Assembly (NCBI GenBank): GCA_031292175.1
Contig: JARLHQ010000029.1
Location: 118,765 to 182,764, forward strand
DNA length: 64,000 nucleotides
From: Humidesulfovibrio sp.
GTDB lineage: Bacteria; Desulfobacterota; Desulfovibrionia; Desulfovibrionales; Desulfovibrionaceae
Direction of reading: 5' to 3'
Positions 26,967 through 36,043 of this stretch are shown here, in pieces. The notes beneath the pieces are model-generated. The model made no database searches. It had not been told where the DNA came from and was given only the letters and a program-made list of their open reading frames with translations. The stretch's first letter is position 1, and every line of letters starts with the position of its first letter. Position numbers and translations under genes: made by a program.

Positions 26967-28685
26967 TCAGATCAGGAAGGATATGTAGGAGTATCCCGAT
27001 ATTTCGAGATGCTTCACGTCCCGGGCATATTGCGCAAAAAGAGCCAGTCCGAGCTGGTCCAGCTCATCCGGACGGGCCGAAAAGAGAGACTCCGGCAGGA
27101 CAAAATTATTGATGTCATCCATCATGTGGCCGCATACCATTTCCGTAAAGCAGCCCTCCTCCGTCTTGGTCAACCGCAGGGTCAGGCGTTGCGCCCCGTC
27201 CGCGGGAACCCCGGAGATCATGTGGCAAAAGACCTCTTCACAACAGAGGGACAGGACATGGAGTTCCTTCTCGTCAAGTCCAAGCCTTTCCCGGCTGGAA
27301 ATCAGCAGACGCTGGATCGCGGGCAACTCCGCCACAACGGTGCGGAACACGCCCTGCACGCTTTTTTTCGGGGCAAGGTAGGCCAGAATGCTCAAGAAAA
27401 AGGCCGTGAACCCACCGACGGCCACGCTGTTCTGTAGCAGCGGGCTCAAGGTTGTCGGCACCACCCCAGGGAAAAAGGACTTGCCGCCCGCCACCAGCCC
27501 CACCACCAGGGAAAGCCCCAGGATAAGGCCATGTTGGTTGTTGAGCTTCGTCATGGCCACCAAGCCGAACCCCGCATGGAAAAGCAGCGCGGCGATGACG
27601 ATGAGAAAGCCGCCGATCACAGGGCTGGGCATGTCGAGGACGAACCCGCTCACCTTGGGCATGAAGGCCAGCAGGAAGAGCATGCCGGCCCCGATAGCCC
27701 CGATGCGCCGGGAAGCCACGCCGGTCATCTCAATGAGCGGCAGATTGTCGCAATACAGGGAGGGCACGGCCGTGCCAAGCAGACCCGCGGCGACCTTGCT
27801 CAGCCCGTCGCAGTACAAGCCGCTTTGCACTTGGCCATAAGACACCCGGCGGAAGTTGCGCGTGGAGATCTGCTGGACGAGCATGATGTTGCCCGTGCTC
27901 TCGATCATGCTGGCCACCATGCCCATGCCAAAGGCGAGGAGTAGCGGCAGATGTGTGCTCTGGATGTTCAGCTCCCAGCCCGGCCAAGCGGAGAGCGGGG
28001 GCAGCCCGATCCAGGCGGCGCGCGCCGCGTGTTTGAAGGCCAGTTCCCCGGTGAGGAACGCCGTGCCATAGCCGCAGGTCATGGCAAAAAGCGGGCTCCA
28101 CAGGCGCAACGTCGTGCCGCCGAAAAGCATGAGCACCGTGAGGGTCATGACCGTAACCCCTCCGGTGGCCAGCCGGGCGGGGGTCACGACAGCGCCGCCC
28201 ACCCCGCCGCCCCCGGACCAGAGTTCGAGCCCAATGGGGACCATTGAGGTGGCGATAAGCAAAATGACCACGCCGCCCACGGCCGGGGTGATGATGTGCC
28301 GGAAGAACCGGATGAAGAACGTGTACAAAAACACGATGGGGACCGTGAGCAAGGACATGGACGCCAGTAGGGGCAGCCCGCCCATCTTCACCGCATCCAA
28401 GGAGCATAACAGAAAGGCGCTGTACGAGCCGCTGAAGAGCACAAAGCCCGCGCCGATACCGAAGCGCGTCCTGCTTTGCAAAAAAGTGAACACCGCCGCG
28501 AGCAATATGCTCGCAAAGGTGATGAACTCAATGGCCGCTGGATTGATGATCGCGGTCTTCCCGAGCACGTTGGGAATAAAAATGATGGCGTCGAACACCA
28601 GCAGCACATGCATAAAGGCGAGGGAGACCGTCAGGTAGAATGGCGGCGTGTCGGTCGCGTCAAATTTAAGCTTATCGCGTATCAT
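26967..28685 (-). CDS. NCS2-type nucleobase permease fused to an RsbW-like ATPase-fold domain
   Basis: Residues about 1-435 form a polytopic NCS2 (xanthine/uracil) transporter: PPFYLTVSLAFMHVLL at the N-terminus, FGMGMVASMIESTGNI matching the conserved Glu helix, and EMTGVASRRIGAIGAG. Residues about 445-572 are soluble and resemble an anti-sigma-factor/RsbW HATPase fold: LHVLSLCCEEVFCHMISG at the N-box position, a middle strand RLTLRLTKTEEGCF, then DELDQLGLALFAQYARDVKH near the end. The usual Asn of the N-box is absent, so ATP binding is uncertain. The architecture suggests a transporter with a built-in regulatory or partner-binding module. Only a weak Shine-Dalgarno is visible before the ATG at 28685. 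The permease call is good; the second domain is inferred by eye. Confidence 0.75.
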   Translation of the reverse strand: MIRDKLKFDATDTPPFYLTVSLAFMHVLLVFDAIIFIPNVLGKTAIINPAAIEFITFASILLAAVFTFLQSRTRFGIGAGFVLFSGSYSAFLLCSLDAVKMGGLPLLASMSLLTVPIVFLYTFFIRFFRHIITPAVGGVVILLIATSMVPIGLELWSGGGGVGGAVVTPARLATGGVTVMTLTVLMLFGGTTLRLWSPLFAMTCGYGTAFLTGELAFKHAARAAWIGLPPLSAWPGWELNIQSTHLPLLLAFGMGMVASMIESTGNIMLVQQISTRNFRRVSYGQVQSGLYCDGLSKVAAGLLGTAVPSLYCDNLPLIEMTGVASRRIGAIGAGMLFLLAFMPKVSGFVLDMPSPVIGGFLIVIAALLFHAGFGLVAMTKLNNQHGLILGLSLVVGLVAGGKSFFPGVVPTTLSPLLQNSVAVGGFTAFFLSILAYLAPKKSVQGVFRTVVAELPAIQRLLISSRERLGLDEKELHVLSLCCEEVFCHMISGVPADGAQRLTLRLTKTEEGCFTEMVCGHMMDDINNFVLPESLFSARPDELDQLGLALFAQYARDVKHLEISGYSYISFLI

Positions 28686-28757
28686 CGCGTCCCAGATCCC
28701 CGCGCGAGGCCGGCTCCCCGCAGGGGCAAGGCGCCAGAGGCGGCGCCCCGGAAGGAC

Positions 28758-30326
28758 TTACACTTCCAGTCCCTGCTCGCGGTACTCGTTCAGTTTGTTG
28801 CGCAGGGTGCGCACGGAGATGCCGAGCAGTTGCGCGGCGAGGGTGCGGTTGCCGCTGGTTTCGTCCAGGCTCTTCAGAATGAGCTGCTTCTCCATCTCGT
28901 GCAGGGGCATGACGGACACGGCCTCCTTGCGGGTGGTCGGCGTCGCGGGCTGTTCGACCATTTCCCTGCTGGCGGCTGCGGGCTGGGCCGGAGTCTCCGA
29001 GGTGGCGGCCAGGGCCTCGCCTTCGGGCACATCAATGCCCCAGGTATCGCCGTCGAGCAGGAAGTGCCGCTGCTGGATGGGCCCACCCTGGGCGAGCAGC
29101 ACGGCGCGCTCCATCAGGTTCTGCAGTTCGCGCACATTGCCGGGCCAATCATAGGAGGCGAGCCAGGCGCTGGCGTCCTCGGCAAAGGCCTGGGGGCCCA
29201 TACCGTAGGCGCTGGCGTATTTGCCCGCAAAATACTCGGCCAACATGAGCACGTCGTCGCCGCGCTCCTTGAGGGCGGGCAGGCGCAGGGGGATGACGTT
29301 CAGCCGGTAGAACAGGTCCTGGCGGAACTTGCCCTCGCGCACGGTCTGCTCGATGTCGCGGTTGGTGGTGGCCAGCACGCGCACGTCCACGCTGATGGTC
29401 TCCACGCCGCCCACGCGGTCGATCTCGCCTTCCTGCAGCACGCGCAAAAGCTTGGCTTGCAAGGCCAGATCCATCTCGGTGATTTCGTCCAGCAAGATGG
29501 TGCCGCCCTGGGCCAGCTCGAACTTGCCGAGTTTGCGATTGATGGCCCCAGTGAACGCCCCCTTCTCATGGCCGAAGAGCTCGCTCTCCAGCAGGTGCTC
29601 GGGCAGGGCGGCGCAGTTGATGGCCACGAAGGCCTCGCGCGCGCGGTCGGAGTTGTGGTGGATGAACCGGGCGAACATCTCCTTGCCAGTACCGCTGGGG
29701 CCGCTGATGAGCACGGTGGCCTTGCTGCGCGCCACCTGCCGGGCCAGGGCCAGCACGCGCTGCACAGCCGGGTGTCGCCCGATGATCTGGAAGCGGCTGG
29801 CCGGCGGATCCTGATGGGCGCTCGCGGTCTTGGAGACGCCGCTGGCGGAGGCGTTAGACAAAATCCGGCCCCCGTGGCCCGAGGCGTTGGAGGAAAAGCG
29901 CGTGGAGGCCGCGGCGTTGGAGGCCAGACGCTGGCCTTCGGCCGGGGCGGGCGGGGTATCGTCCTGCGGAGGCAGCACCAAGTGGATCTTCTCCCAGGCC
30001 AGGGGCTCAAGCCAGTAGTCGCGCGCGCCGAGTTCGAGATACTTCTGGGCCTCCTCCGCGCTGCCGGAGCGGGAGAAGACGATGACCGGCGGAGTGGCCT
30101 CGCCGTTCTCGCCCAGCTCGGCCAGGCGCGAGAGCAGGGCCACGGCGTCGTAGCCGGGCAGGCACGGACGGGAAAAGATGAGCGCCGTGGGCGAACGTTT
30201 GAGAAAGGCCATGGCGGAGCCAAGGCCATCGGCGACACCCGCCTGCACCCCGGCTTCGCGCAGGGCGGGGAAGATACCGCTGACGGACTGCGGCTCGGCG
30301 ATGAAGAGGATCGTCCGCTCGGACAT
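28758..30326 (-). CDS. Sigma-54 activator with pseudo-receiver domain, Fis-type DNA binding
   Basis: The 522-residue bacterial enhancer-binding protein has an N-terminal receiver-like domain (1-120), AAA+ domain (about 178-410) and Fis-type HTH (NRTLAAQLLGISVRTLRNKL). Walker A is GPSGTGKE (209-216) and GAFTGA (256-261) contacts sigma-54. In the receiver the phospho-acceptor Asp is Ser52 (LIFSRPCLPG) and the acidic pocket reads AEP, so it cannot be phosphorylated in the usual way. A linker (about 121-178) repeats the SNA motif three times. Its targets are unknown. It is divergent from the deacetylase-glycosyltransferase gene at 30466. Confidence 0.9.
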   Translation of the reverse strand: MSERTILFIAEPQSVSGIFPALREAGVQAGVADGLGSAMAFLKRSPTALIFSRPCLPGYDAVALLSRLAELGENGEATPPVIVFSRSGSAEEAQKYLELGARDYWLEPLAWEKIHLVLPPQDDTPPAPAEGQRLASNAAASTRFSSNASGHGGRILSNASASGVSKTASAHQDPPASRFQIIGRHPAVQRVLALARQVARSKATVLISGPSGTGKEMFARFIHHNSDRAREAFVAINCAALPEHLLESELFGHEKGAFTGAINRKLGKFELAQGGTILLDEITEMDLALQAKLLRVLQEGEIDRVGGVETISVDVRVLATTNRDIEQTVREGKFRQDLFYRLNVIPLRLPALKERGDDVLMLAEYFAGKYASAYGMGPQAFAEDASAWLASYDWPGNVRELQNLMERAVLLAQGGPIQQRHFLLDGDTWGIDVPEGEALAATSETPAQPAAASREMVEQPATPTTRKEAVSVMPLHEMEKQLILKSLDETSGNRTLAAQLLGISVRTLRNKLNEYREQGLEV

Positions 30327-30465
30327 AGCCTGTGCTTGTAGCCCTATCCTGGGATATTATCAAGAGATTGAATATATGACTTTTCCGCACTGCCGGGGTC
30401 TCGCGCGCCGGGTCGGGTTTGCGTGTCGGCGCGGCATCTGGTAGCAGGCAAGGCAGGAGACAGAT

Positions 30466-32658
30466 GTGCCAACCAGCATCCCGGTCCTTTGCTACCACAA
30501 CGTCAGCGACGTCGACGGCCACTCGCCTCGGCGCTTTGAGGAACACCTCGCGGCCATCAAGGACGCGGGCTACCGCACCATCTCCGCGCGCACACTGGTG
30601 GCGGGCATGTCAGGCGCGGGCGCGCTGCCAGCCAAGGCCTGCGTGCTCACCTTTGACGACTGCCATTTGAGCAGTTGGACCATCGCCGCACCGCTTCTGG
30701 CCAAGTATGGCATGACCGGCGTGTTTTTCTGCGTCACGGACTTCATCGGCGGTGGCCCCAAACGGCCCCAGCTGGCCCCGCAGACGGGCGGTCCGGAACT
30801 GCTCAGCGCGCCAGCGTCCTTCCGGCAGGCGCTCGACACGGACGACTATGGCCAATTCTTGAACGAAGCCGAGCTGCGCGGCATGGTCGAGAACTTCGGT
30901 TTCGAGGTTTACGGCCACAGCGCGCGCCACCAGGGCGCCTTCCGCAGCCTGGTCAAAACCGCGAACATGGGCGACTCCCATGCCCACTGGAGCGCCTGGG
31001 GCATCTATCCCCCGGACATGCGCCGGGCCGGAAACGCTGCCGCCCTGCCCCTGTTCCAGCACGGCAGCGGCTACGTGTACAACGGCTACTGGCCGACGCA
31101 CGGCGGTGCGGAGGCGGGCGGGGGCGTGTACTATCGCCGCCGCACGGACGCCGGGCGCCGCGCCTTCTGCCTGGCGGACTTCGGCCGCTGCCATGAGCGC
31201 ATCCGCGACATCAACGGCTGCGGGGACGAACAATATTTCTGCTGGCCCTGGGGCCAGTTCGACCAGTTCGCCGAGTCCTGCCTGCGCGAGAGAGGCTTCC
31301 GCGCGGCTTTCACCCTGGAGCGCAGCGCCAACGAGCGCGGCGGCGACGTGATGCGCATATTCCGGCTCGGCGTGGGCAAGACCAAGGACGGGGCCTGGGT
31401 GGAGCGGCGTCTCCGCATGTACTCCGGCTCCCTGCGCGCCAAGGTGTTCTTCAAGTACCTGCGCAAGCGGCCGGAGGTGGCGAGCGTCCTGTACATGACC
31501 GACTCGGAAAAACTTTCCGGCGGCAGCAGACAGATGGTGAACAACATCCTTGGGATGCGCGAAAGCGGCCTGCGTGTCACGGCTGTGGTACCGCCTGGCT
31601 CGGAACTTGGCGCGGCCTTGCGGCCGCTGACGGCTGGCGAAAACCCGGTGGAGATTGTGGAGTTCGACGGCTTCCGCCAGTATGTGCGCGCGGCCTCCTT
31701 CGTGGCCGAGCTGGCCCGTCGCGTGGAGGCCGACGTGGTGCACACCTTCCACGCCAGGGCGTACAAGAGCGCGGCCCTGGCCAAGATGGCGGGCGGGCGC
31801 TTCCGGCTGTTCATCAACCGGGGTGTCATCTTCCCGCCCAACACGATCTTCGCGCTCTATGCACTGACGGCCACGGGCGTTACCTGCAATTCCCTGGTCT
31901 GCACCGAGGTGCTGCGCCGCTACAAAGTCCCACAGAACCGCCTGCGCCTCGTGTACAACTCCTTTTTGCCCGAAGGCGGAGCCCTGCCGCCGGAGCGCGT
32001 GGCCCGCAAGAAACGCGGTGCGCGGGTGCTGTTCATCGGCAATCTGGCCCCGGCCAAAGGCTTCGATGTGTTCGCGGCCATGGCGCAGGAGCTGGTGCGC
32101 CGGGGCGTGCGCGACCTGGAATACCTCGCCGTGGGCGTGCGCCTGGATGAGCCCTGGCAGGACCACGTGCCGCCGGAAGTGCGTCCACGCTTCTCCGTGC
32201 TGGGGCATCTGCCCCACTCTCGCGTGTTGGAGGAGCTGCGCACGGCGGACATCCTCGTGCTGCCCTCGCGCCAGGAAAGCCTGCCCAACGTGTTGTTGGA
32301 GGCCTTCGCCAGTTCCCTGCCCGTGGTTTGCACAGCGGTGGGCGGCATGCCGGAGCTGGTGCATGACGGCCTGAACGGCTTTCTGCGGCCGTCTGGCGAC
32401 GCGGTGGGCCTGGCCGACGCCGTGGCTCTGCTGGCGGAGGACCCGGGCCTGCGCCTGCGCATGGGCCGCATCAACCGGCGGCTGGTGGCACGCCACCTGG
32501 GCAACGCGGCCAAGACCTTGACCCTTTTGCGCGTGTACTGCGGTGAGCGCCTATTCGAAACCCTGCCCATCGAGGAGCTGGCCCGGCAGGTGGCGGCGGA
32601 GGAATCCCCCTTGCCCCCGAACGCTTTGAACGAGGCTCCGCCATGCCGGAAAGCCTGA
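30466..32658 (+). CDS. Polysaccharide deacetylase-glycosyltransferase (GT4) fusion
   Basis: The start is GTG 30466 with GGAG 8 bases upstream; an ATG two bases earlier is out of frame. Residues about 1-330 are a CE4/NodB-like deacetylase: IPVLCYHNVSD, TFDDC (metal-binding Asp pair) and GHSARHQ. Residues about 345-715 are a GT-B, group 1 glycosyltransferase: FSGGSRQMV-type opening (LSGGSRQMVNNILGMR), RVLFIGNLAPAKGFDVF, PSRQESLPNVLLEAFASSLP and CTAVGGMPELV. Such a fusion could deacetylate an amino sugar and add a sugar to the same lipid A, core or exopolysaccharide. It is the first gene of a run that ends in a heptose adenylyltransferase. Confidence 0.85.
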   Translation: MPTSIPVLCYHNVSDVDGHSPRRFEEHLAAIKDAGYRTISARTLVAGMSGAGALPAKACVLTFDDCHLSSWTIAAPLLAKYGMTGVFFCVTDFIGGGPKRPQLAPQTGGPELLSAPASFRQALDTDDYGQFLNEAELRGMVENFGFEVYGHSARHQGAFRSLVKTANMGDSHAHWSAWGIYPPDMRRAGNAAALPLFQHGSGYVYNGYWPTHGGAEAGGGVYYRRRTDAGRRAFCLADFGRCHERIRDINGCGDEQYFCWPWGQFDQFAESCLRERGFRAAFTLERSANERGGDVMRIFRLGVGKTKDGAWVERRLRMYSGSLRAKVFFKYLRKRPEVASVLYMTDSEKLSGGSRQMVNNILGMRESGLRVTAVVPPGSELGAALRPLTAGENPVEIVEFDGFRQYVRAASFVAELARRVEADVVHTFHARAYKSAALAKMAGGRFRLFINRGVIFPPNTIFALYALTATGVTCNSLVCTEVLRRYKVPQNRLRLVYNSFLPEGGALPPERVARKKRGARVLFIGNLAPAKGFDVFAAMAQELVRRGVRDLEYLAVGVRLDEPWQDHVPPEVRPRFSVLGHLPHSRVLEELRTADILVLPSRQESLPNVLLEAFASSLPVVCTAVGGMPELVHDGLNGFLRPSGDAVGLADAVALLAEDPGLRLRMGRINRRLVARHLGNAAKTLTLLRVYCGERLFETLPIEELARQVAAEESPLPPNALNEAPPCRKA

Positions 32659-34358
32659 CCCACGCCTGGGACAAGATCCCCGCGCCCTTGCGCGCGCGCC
32701 TCGCCCAGGCCTCCACGGGCTGGCGGCACCTGGCCCTGACGGGCGCGGAAGCCTTGCGCCTGGCGCGGGCCGGGGGCGATGGCGCGGCCAGCCTGTATGC
32801 CCTGACTGCGGACTTACTGCTCTGGGCTTTTGGTGAGAATCCCCTTTTCGGCCCCCTGGCGGTGGAAATCCTTTCCGCCCCAGACCTGCCCCTGCCGGAT
32901 GCCGCCCGCGACGCCTTGTCCGCCGTGGCCGCGCACTGGCGCGCACCGGGGGAGCAGGCCGGTGGGCAGGCCTATTTCGAACGTCTGGCTGCGCGCCGCG
33001 ACACCGAGCGCCTGGCGGATTTCCTGTCCGGACAGGTGCAGAAGGACCCGGCCGGACTCTACTGGCGCGACAAAGCGCTCGGCCTGGCGCTCTATTGCGG
33101 CCAGGGCGCGTTGGCTGATGCGCTGGAGACGGCCGCCCTGTCCGGTCTGGAGGCCATCCCCGGCCTGAAGCCGGTGGCCACGGCACTCACCGCCCAGGCG
33201 GCATTCCTGCGCGGCGACACCGTCCGCTGCCTGGACGCGCTCGCACGGCTCAAGATGATCTTTGGCCCGGCCTTTGCCCCGGCGCGAGCGGGCCTGGCCC
33301 TGCTGGCCGCCGGAGAGGACACGGAGGCCTTGCCCCGGCTACGAAACGCCCTGGCGCATGCGCCCTGGCAGGCCAGCCTGGCCCTGGCCACAGCCGATGC
33401 GCTCACGGGCCGACGCCGCGCCCTGGCCCCGCCGCCCGGTCCGGCGCTCATCCTGCTCTACACCTGGAACAAGGCGGCCGACCTGGACGCCACGCTGACC
33501 AGCGTGTTCGCTTCAAACCTGTGCGGCGCGCGGGTCATGGTGTTGGACAATGGCAGCACGGACGGCACCGCGCAGGTATTGGCCGCTTGGGCCGGGCGCG
33601 CGGGCGAAAACCTGCTGCGCCTCGACCTGCCGGTGAACATTGGCGCGCCCGCTGCGCGCAACTGGCTGGCGGCAACGCCCGAGGCCAAAGCCGCCGAGGC
33701 TCTGGTATACCTGGACGACGACGTGGACCTGCCGCCGGACTGGCTCCAACGCCTGGGCGCGGCATGCAAGGCCTACCCCGGAGCAGGCGTCGTAGGCTGT
33801 AAGGTGGCGGACCACCAGGCCCCGCACCTGCTGCAGAACGTCGCCGGGCACCTGGTTTTTCCGCCGGAGCTTCCCGTTGACCGCCCGGAGCTGGACTTCC
33901 AGAGCCTGACGCCCAATCCCTTCCGCCTGCTGGATGCGCATCTGCAAGTCCCGGACTGGGGACTCTTCGATTTCATCGGCCCCTGCGCCTCGGTGACCGG
34001 CTGCTGTCATATGTTTACGCGCGCGGCCCTGGACGCCTCCTTTGCCCAGGGCGGCGGTTTCTCCCTGGCCCTCGGCCCCTCGCAGTACGACGACTTCGAG
34101 CGTGACCTGCGCATGCTGGCTGGCGGCCGCCACGCGGTCTACCAGGGGCACTTGCGCGTGCGGCACCGCAAACGCTCCGGCATCGCCGCCCAAGGCGCGG
34201 AGGCGGTGGCAAGCAACGCCAACGGCAATCGTTACAAGATGCAGACCATGCACCCCCGCACGGAAGTGGCGGGGTTCATCTCGGACCAGGCGTCGTTGCT
34301 TGGAGAGGCCATGGCCGAGGCGCTGGCCGTCCTGGACCGGGCCGGAGAACCGTCATGA
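32643..34358 (+). CDS. GT2-family glycosyltransferase with helical N-terminal region
   Basis: The 571-residue protein overlaps the preceding gene by 16 bp. Residues 1 to about 260 are Ala/Leu-rich and helical (possibly TPR-like). A GT-A domain starts near residue 267 ([18 protein letters not shown]), followed by [24 protein letters not shown] and the metal-binding [13 protein letters not shown] (about residue 357). The C-terminal end ([15 protein letters not shown]) fits a catalytic acidic motif. It probably adds a sugar in the same envelope pathway as its neighbours. Confidence 0.8.
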   Translation: MPESLTHAWDKIPAPLRARLAQASTGWRHLALTGAEALRLARAGGDGAASLYALTADLLLWAFGENPLFGPLAVEILSAPDLPLPDAARDALSAVAAHWRAPGEQAGGQAYFERLAARRDTERLADFLSGQVQKDPAGLYWRDKALGLALYCGQGALADALETAALSGLEAIPGLKPVATALTAQAAFLRGDTVRCLDALARLKMIFGPAFAPARAGLALLAAGEDTEALPRLRNALAHAPWQASLALATADALTGRRRALAPPPGPALILLYTWNKAADLDATLTSVFASNLCGARVMVLDNGSTDGTAQVLAAWAGRAGENLLRLDLPVNIGAPAARNWLAATPEAKAAEALVYLDDDVDLPPDWLQRLGAACKAYPGAGVVGCKVADHQAPHLLQNVAGHLVFPPELPVDRPELDFQSLTPNPFRLLDAHLQVPDWGLFDFIGPCASVTGCCHMFTRAALDASFAQGGGFSLALGPSQYDDFERDLRMLAGGRHAVYQGHLRVRHRKRSGIAAQGAEAVASNANGNRYKMQTMHPRTEVAGFISDQASLLGEAMAEALAVLDRAGEPS

Positions 34359-35149
34359 CCACACCGGACAAGGATTTGAGCCAACGGTTCCTGAACGAGC
34401 ACGAGGAATTGAAACCGGGCCAGGATTTCCGCTTTGCCTGCCACCCGGGCGTGTCCTGCTTCGGAGCCTGCTGCTCCGCGCTCGACCTCATGCTCACGCC
34501 TTACGACGCCCTGCGCCTGCGCCGCAGCACGGGCCAATCCTCCAAGGACTTCGCGCACGAATACGCGGACACGAGCGCCATGCCCGGCGTGGGGCTGCCC
34601 ATGCTCAGCATGCATATGCAGGACACCGAGGCCAAACGCTGCCCCTTTTCCCGCAGCGGGGCCTGCGCCGTGTACGAGAACCGCCCCTCGGCCTGCCGCA
34701 CCTATCCCCTGGGCCGCGCCACGCGTTCCGGCCCGCAAGGCGTGGAGGAGCATGTCTTCGTGGTGCGCGAGGCCCACTGCAAGGGCTTCGAGGAACCGTC
34801 CCACTGGAGCCCGGCCACCTGGATGGCCGACCAGGGCCTTGTGCCCTACAACGCGGCCAACGACCGCTTCATGGCCCTGGCCTCGGCCCTGCGCCAGTTC
34901 GGGCTGGACACCGGACGGCACCTCACCAGCCAGCAGACCGGCATGAGCGGCCTGGCATTGTACCAGCCCGACGACTTCCAGCGCTTCCTCACGGGTTCGC
35001 GCCTCATGGACCGCCTGGACATGACCGACGCGCGGCGCGAGGACGTGCTGCACGACGAGGACGCCTGCCTCGATTTCGGCTTCGACTGGCTGGAGCTGTC
35101 CCTCATGGGGCACGACGAGCACCTCAAGCCCAAAGGACACGGCGCATGA
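34355..35149 (+). CDS. YkgJ-family cysteine-cluster protein
   Basis: The 264-residue protein overlaps the previous gene by 4 bp (ATGA). Conserved cysteines appear in [20 protein letters not shown], then [20 protein letters not shown] and a distal HCKGF. This is the zinc- or iron-sulfur-binding pattern of the YkgJ family, whose biochemical role is unknown. Its place between a glycosyltransferase and rfaE2 suggests a link to LPS assembly or modification, though family members occur in many contexts. Confidence 0.8.
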   Translation: MTTPDKDLSQRFLNEHEELKPGQDFRFACHPGVSCFGACCSALDLMLTPYDALRLRRSTGQSSKDFAHEYADTSAMPGVGLPMLSMHMQDTEAKRCPFSRSGACAVYENRPSACRTYPLGRATRSGPQGVEEHVFVVREAHCKGFEEPSHWSPATWMADQGLVPYNAANDRFMALASALRQFGLDTGRHLTSQQTGMSGLALYQPDDFQRFLTGSRLMDRLDMTDARREDVLHDEDACLDFGFDWLELSLMGHDEHLKPKGHGA

Positions 35150-35655
35150 GCCCCAACGCCTCCCTCAGCCATCCGAAAATCCTGACCCTGCCGGAGTTCC
35201 TGACCAGGAAGGCCGCGTTCCCGCCAGGCTACCGGCTGGTGTTCACCAACGGCTGCTACGACATTCTGCATCCCGGCCATGTGGACCTGCTTGCCCGGGC
35301 GCGCGCCCTGGGCGACGGCCTCATCCTGGGTCTCAATTCCGACGCCTCCGTGGGCCGCATCAAGGGCGATCTGCCTGGCCCAAAACGTCCGGTGAACAGC
35401 CAGGTCGAACGCGCCTTCGTGCTCGCCGGACTCGCGAGCGTGGACTTCGTCGTGCTTTTTAACGAGGACACGCCACTGGAGCTTATCCGCGCGGTCCGGC
35501 CCCAGGTGCTGGTCAAAGGCGGGGACTGGGACGTCTCGCGCATCGTTGGGCGCGACGGGGTGGAAGCCGACGGCGGCCAGGTGTTGAGCCTGCCGCTTCT
35601 GCCCGGTTACTCCACGACCGGACTCATTGAGCGCCTGACCGGGTGCGGCGGCTGA
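35146..35655 (+). CDS. rfaE2: D-glycero-beta-D-manno-heptose 1-phosphate adenylyltransferase
   Basis: The 169-residue nucleotidyltransferase makes ADP-heptose for the LPS inner core. [19 protein letters not shown] contains the HxGH motif, then [25 protein letters not shown] and a terminal [11 protein letters not shown]. It equals the C-terminal half of HldE, so the kinase half must be a separate gene elsewhere. It overlaps the YkgJ-like gene by 4 bp (ATGA). Confidence 0.93.
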   Translation: MSPNASLSHPKILTLPEFLTRKAAFPPGYRLVFTNGCYDILHPGHVDLLARARALGDGLILGLNSDASVGRIKGDLPGPKRPVNSQVERAFVLAGLASVDFVVLFNEDTPLELIRAVRPQVLVKGGDWDVSRIVGRDGVEADGGQVLSLPLLPGYSTTGLIERLTGCGG

Positions 35656-35757
35656 GAAGCGGCAAAAAGAGGCCTTGCGCGCGGCCTTGCCCCAGCGCAG
35701 ACCATCGCCTTGACATTGCCGCCATCCCGCGCTAAGTGATTCTGCTCGAACGGATTC

Positions 35758-35833
35758 GGGCCAATAGCTCAGTTGGTAGAGCCCCCGGCTCATAACCGGA
35801 TGGTCCCAGGTTCGACCCCTGGTTGGCCCACCA
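35758..35833 (+). tRNA. tRNA-Met (CAT), probably elongator
   Basis: The acceptor stem GGGCCAA/TTGGCCC closes a full cloverleaf with D-arm GCTC-AGTTGGTA-GAGC, anticodon loop CTCATAA and T-loop GTTCGAC; CCA is encoded. The first acceptor pair is G-C, not the mismatched C-A of an initiator. The top pair of the anticodon stem appears mismatched (C-A). A CAT-bearing tRNA-Ile2 cannot be excluded by anticodon alone. Confidence 0.93.
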
Positions 35834-35988
35834 GACGATACTGGCCGACAGCCACAGGGCGGACCGGCGGACATGGTCACAGGCCAGAGAAGCCAGGCAT
35901 AGAGAAGCCCGACACCAAGGACGCACATTGACCAAACGCGCCAAAGCGAAGGCCGCCAAATTTTCCGCCCGGACCAGTGCAGGCGATA

Positions 35989-36035
35989 GCAGATGCTCCC
36001 AGGGGGAATCCCTACGGGAGCATCTGCCGTTTTGG
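35989..36035 (+). terminator. Hairpin terminator between tRNA-Met and the Nif3-like gene
   Basis: GCAGATGCTCCC (35989-36000) pairs perfectly with GGGAGCATCTGC (36016-36027), with a G/C-rich 15-base loop and CGTTTT after it. Its right end is just before the Shine-Dalgarno of the next gene, so a role in the leader of that gene is also possible. The rest of the 35834-36043 gap shows no clear gene. Confidence 0.6.
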
Positions 36036-36043
36036 GGGAACAC

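Noticed and set aside
35929..36043. Small Lys-rich frame before the Nif3-like gene
   Set aside because: It begins with TTG, has no ribosome binding site and ends inside the hairpin at 35989-36027.
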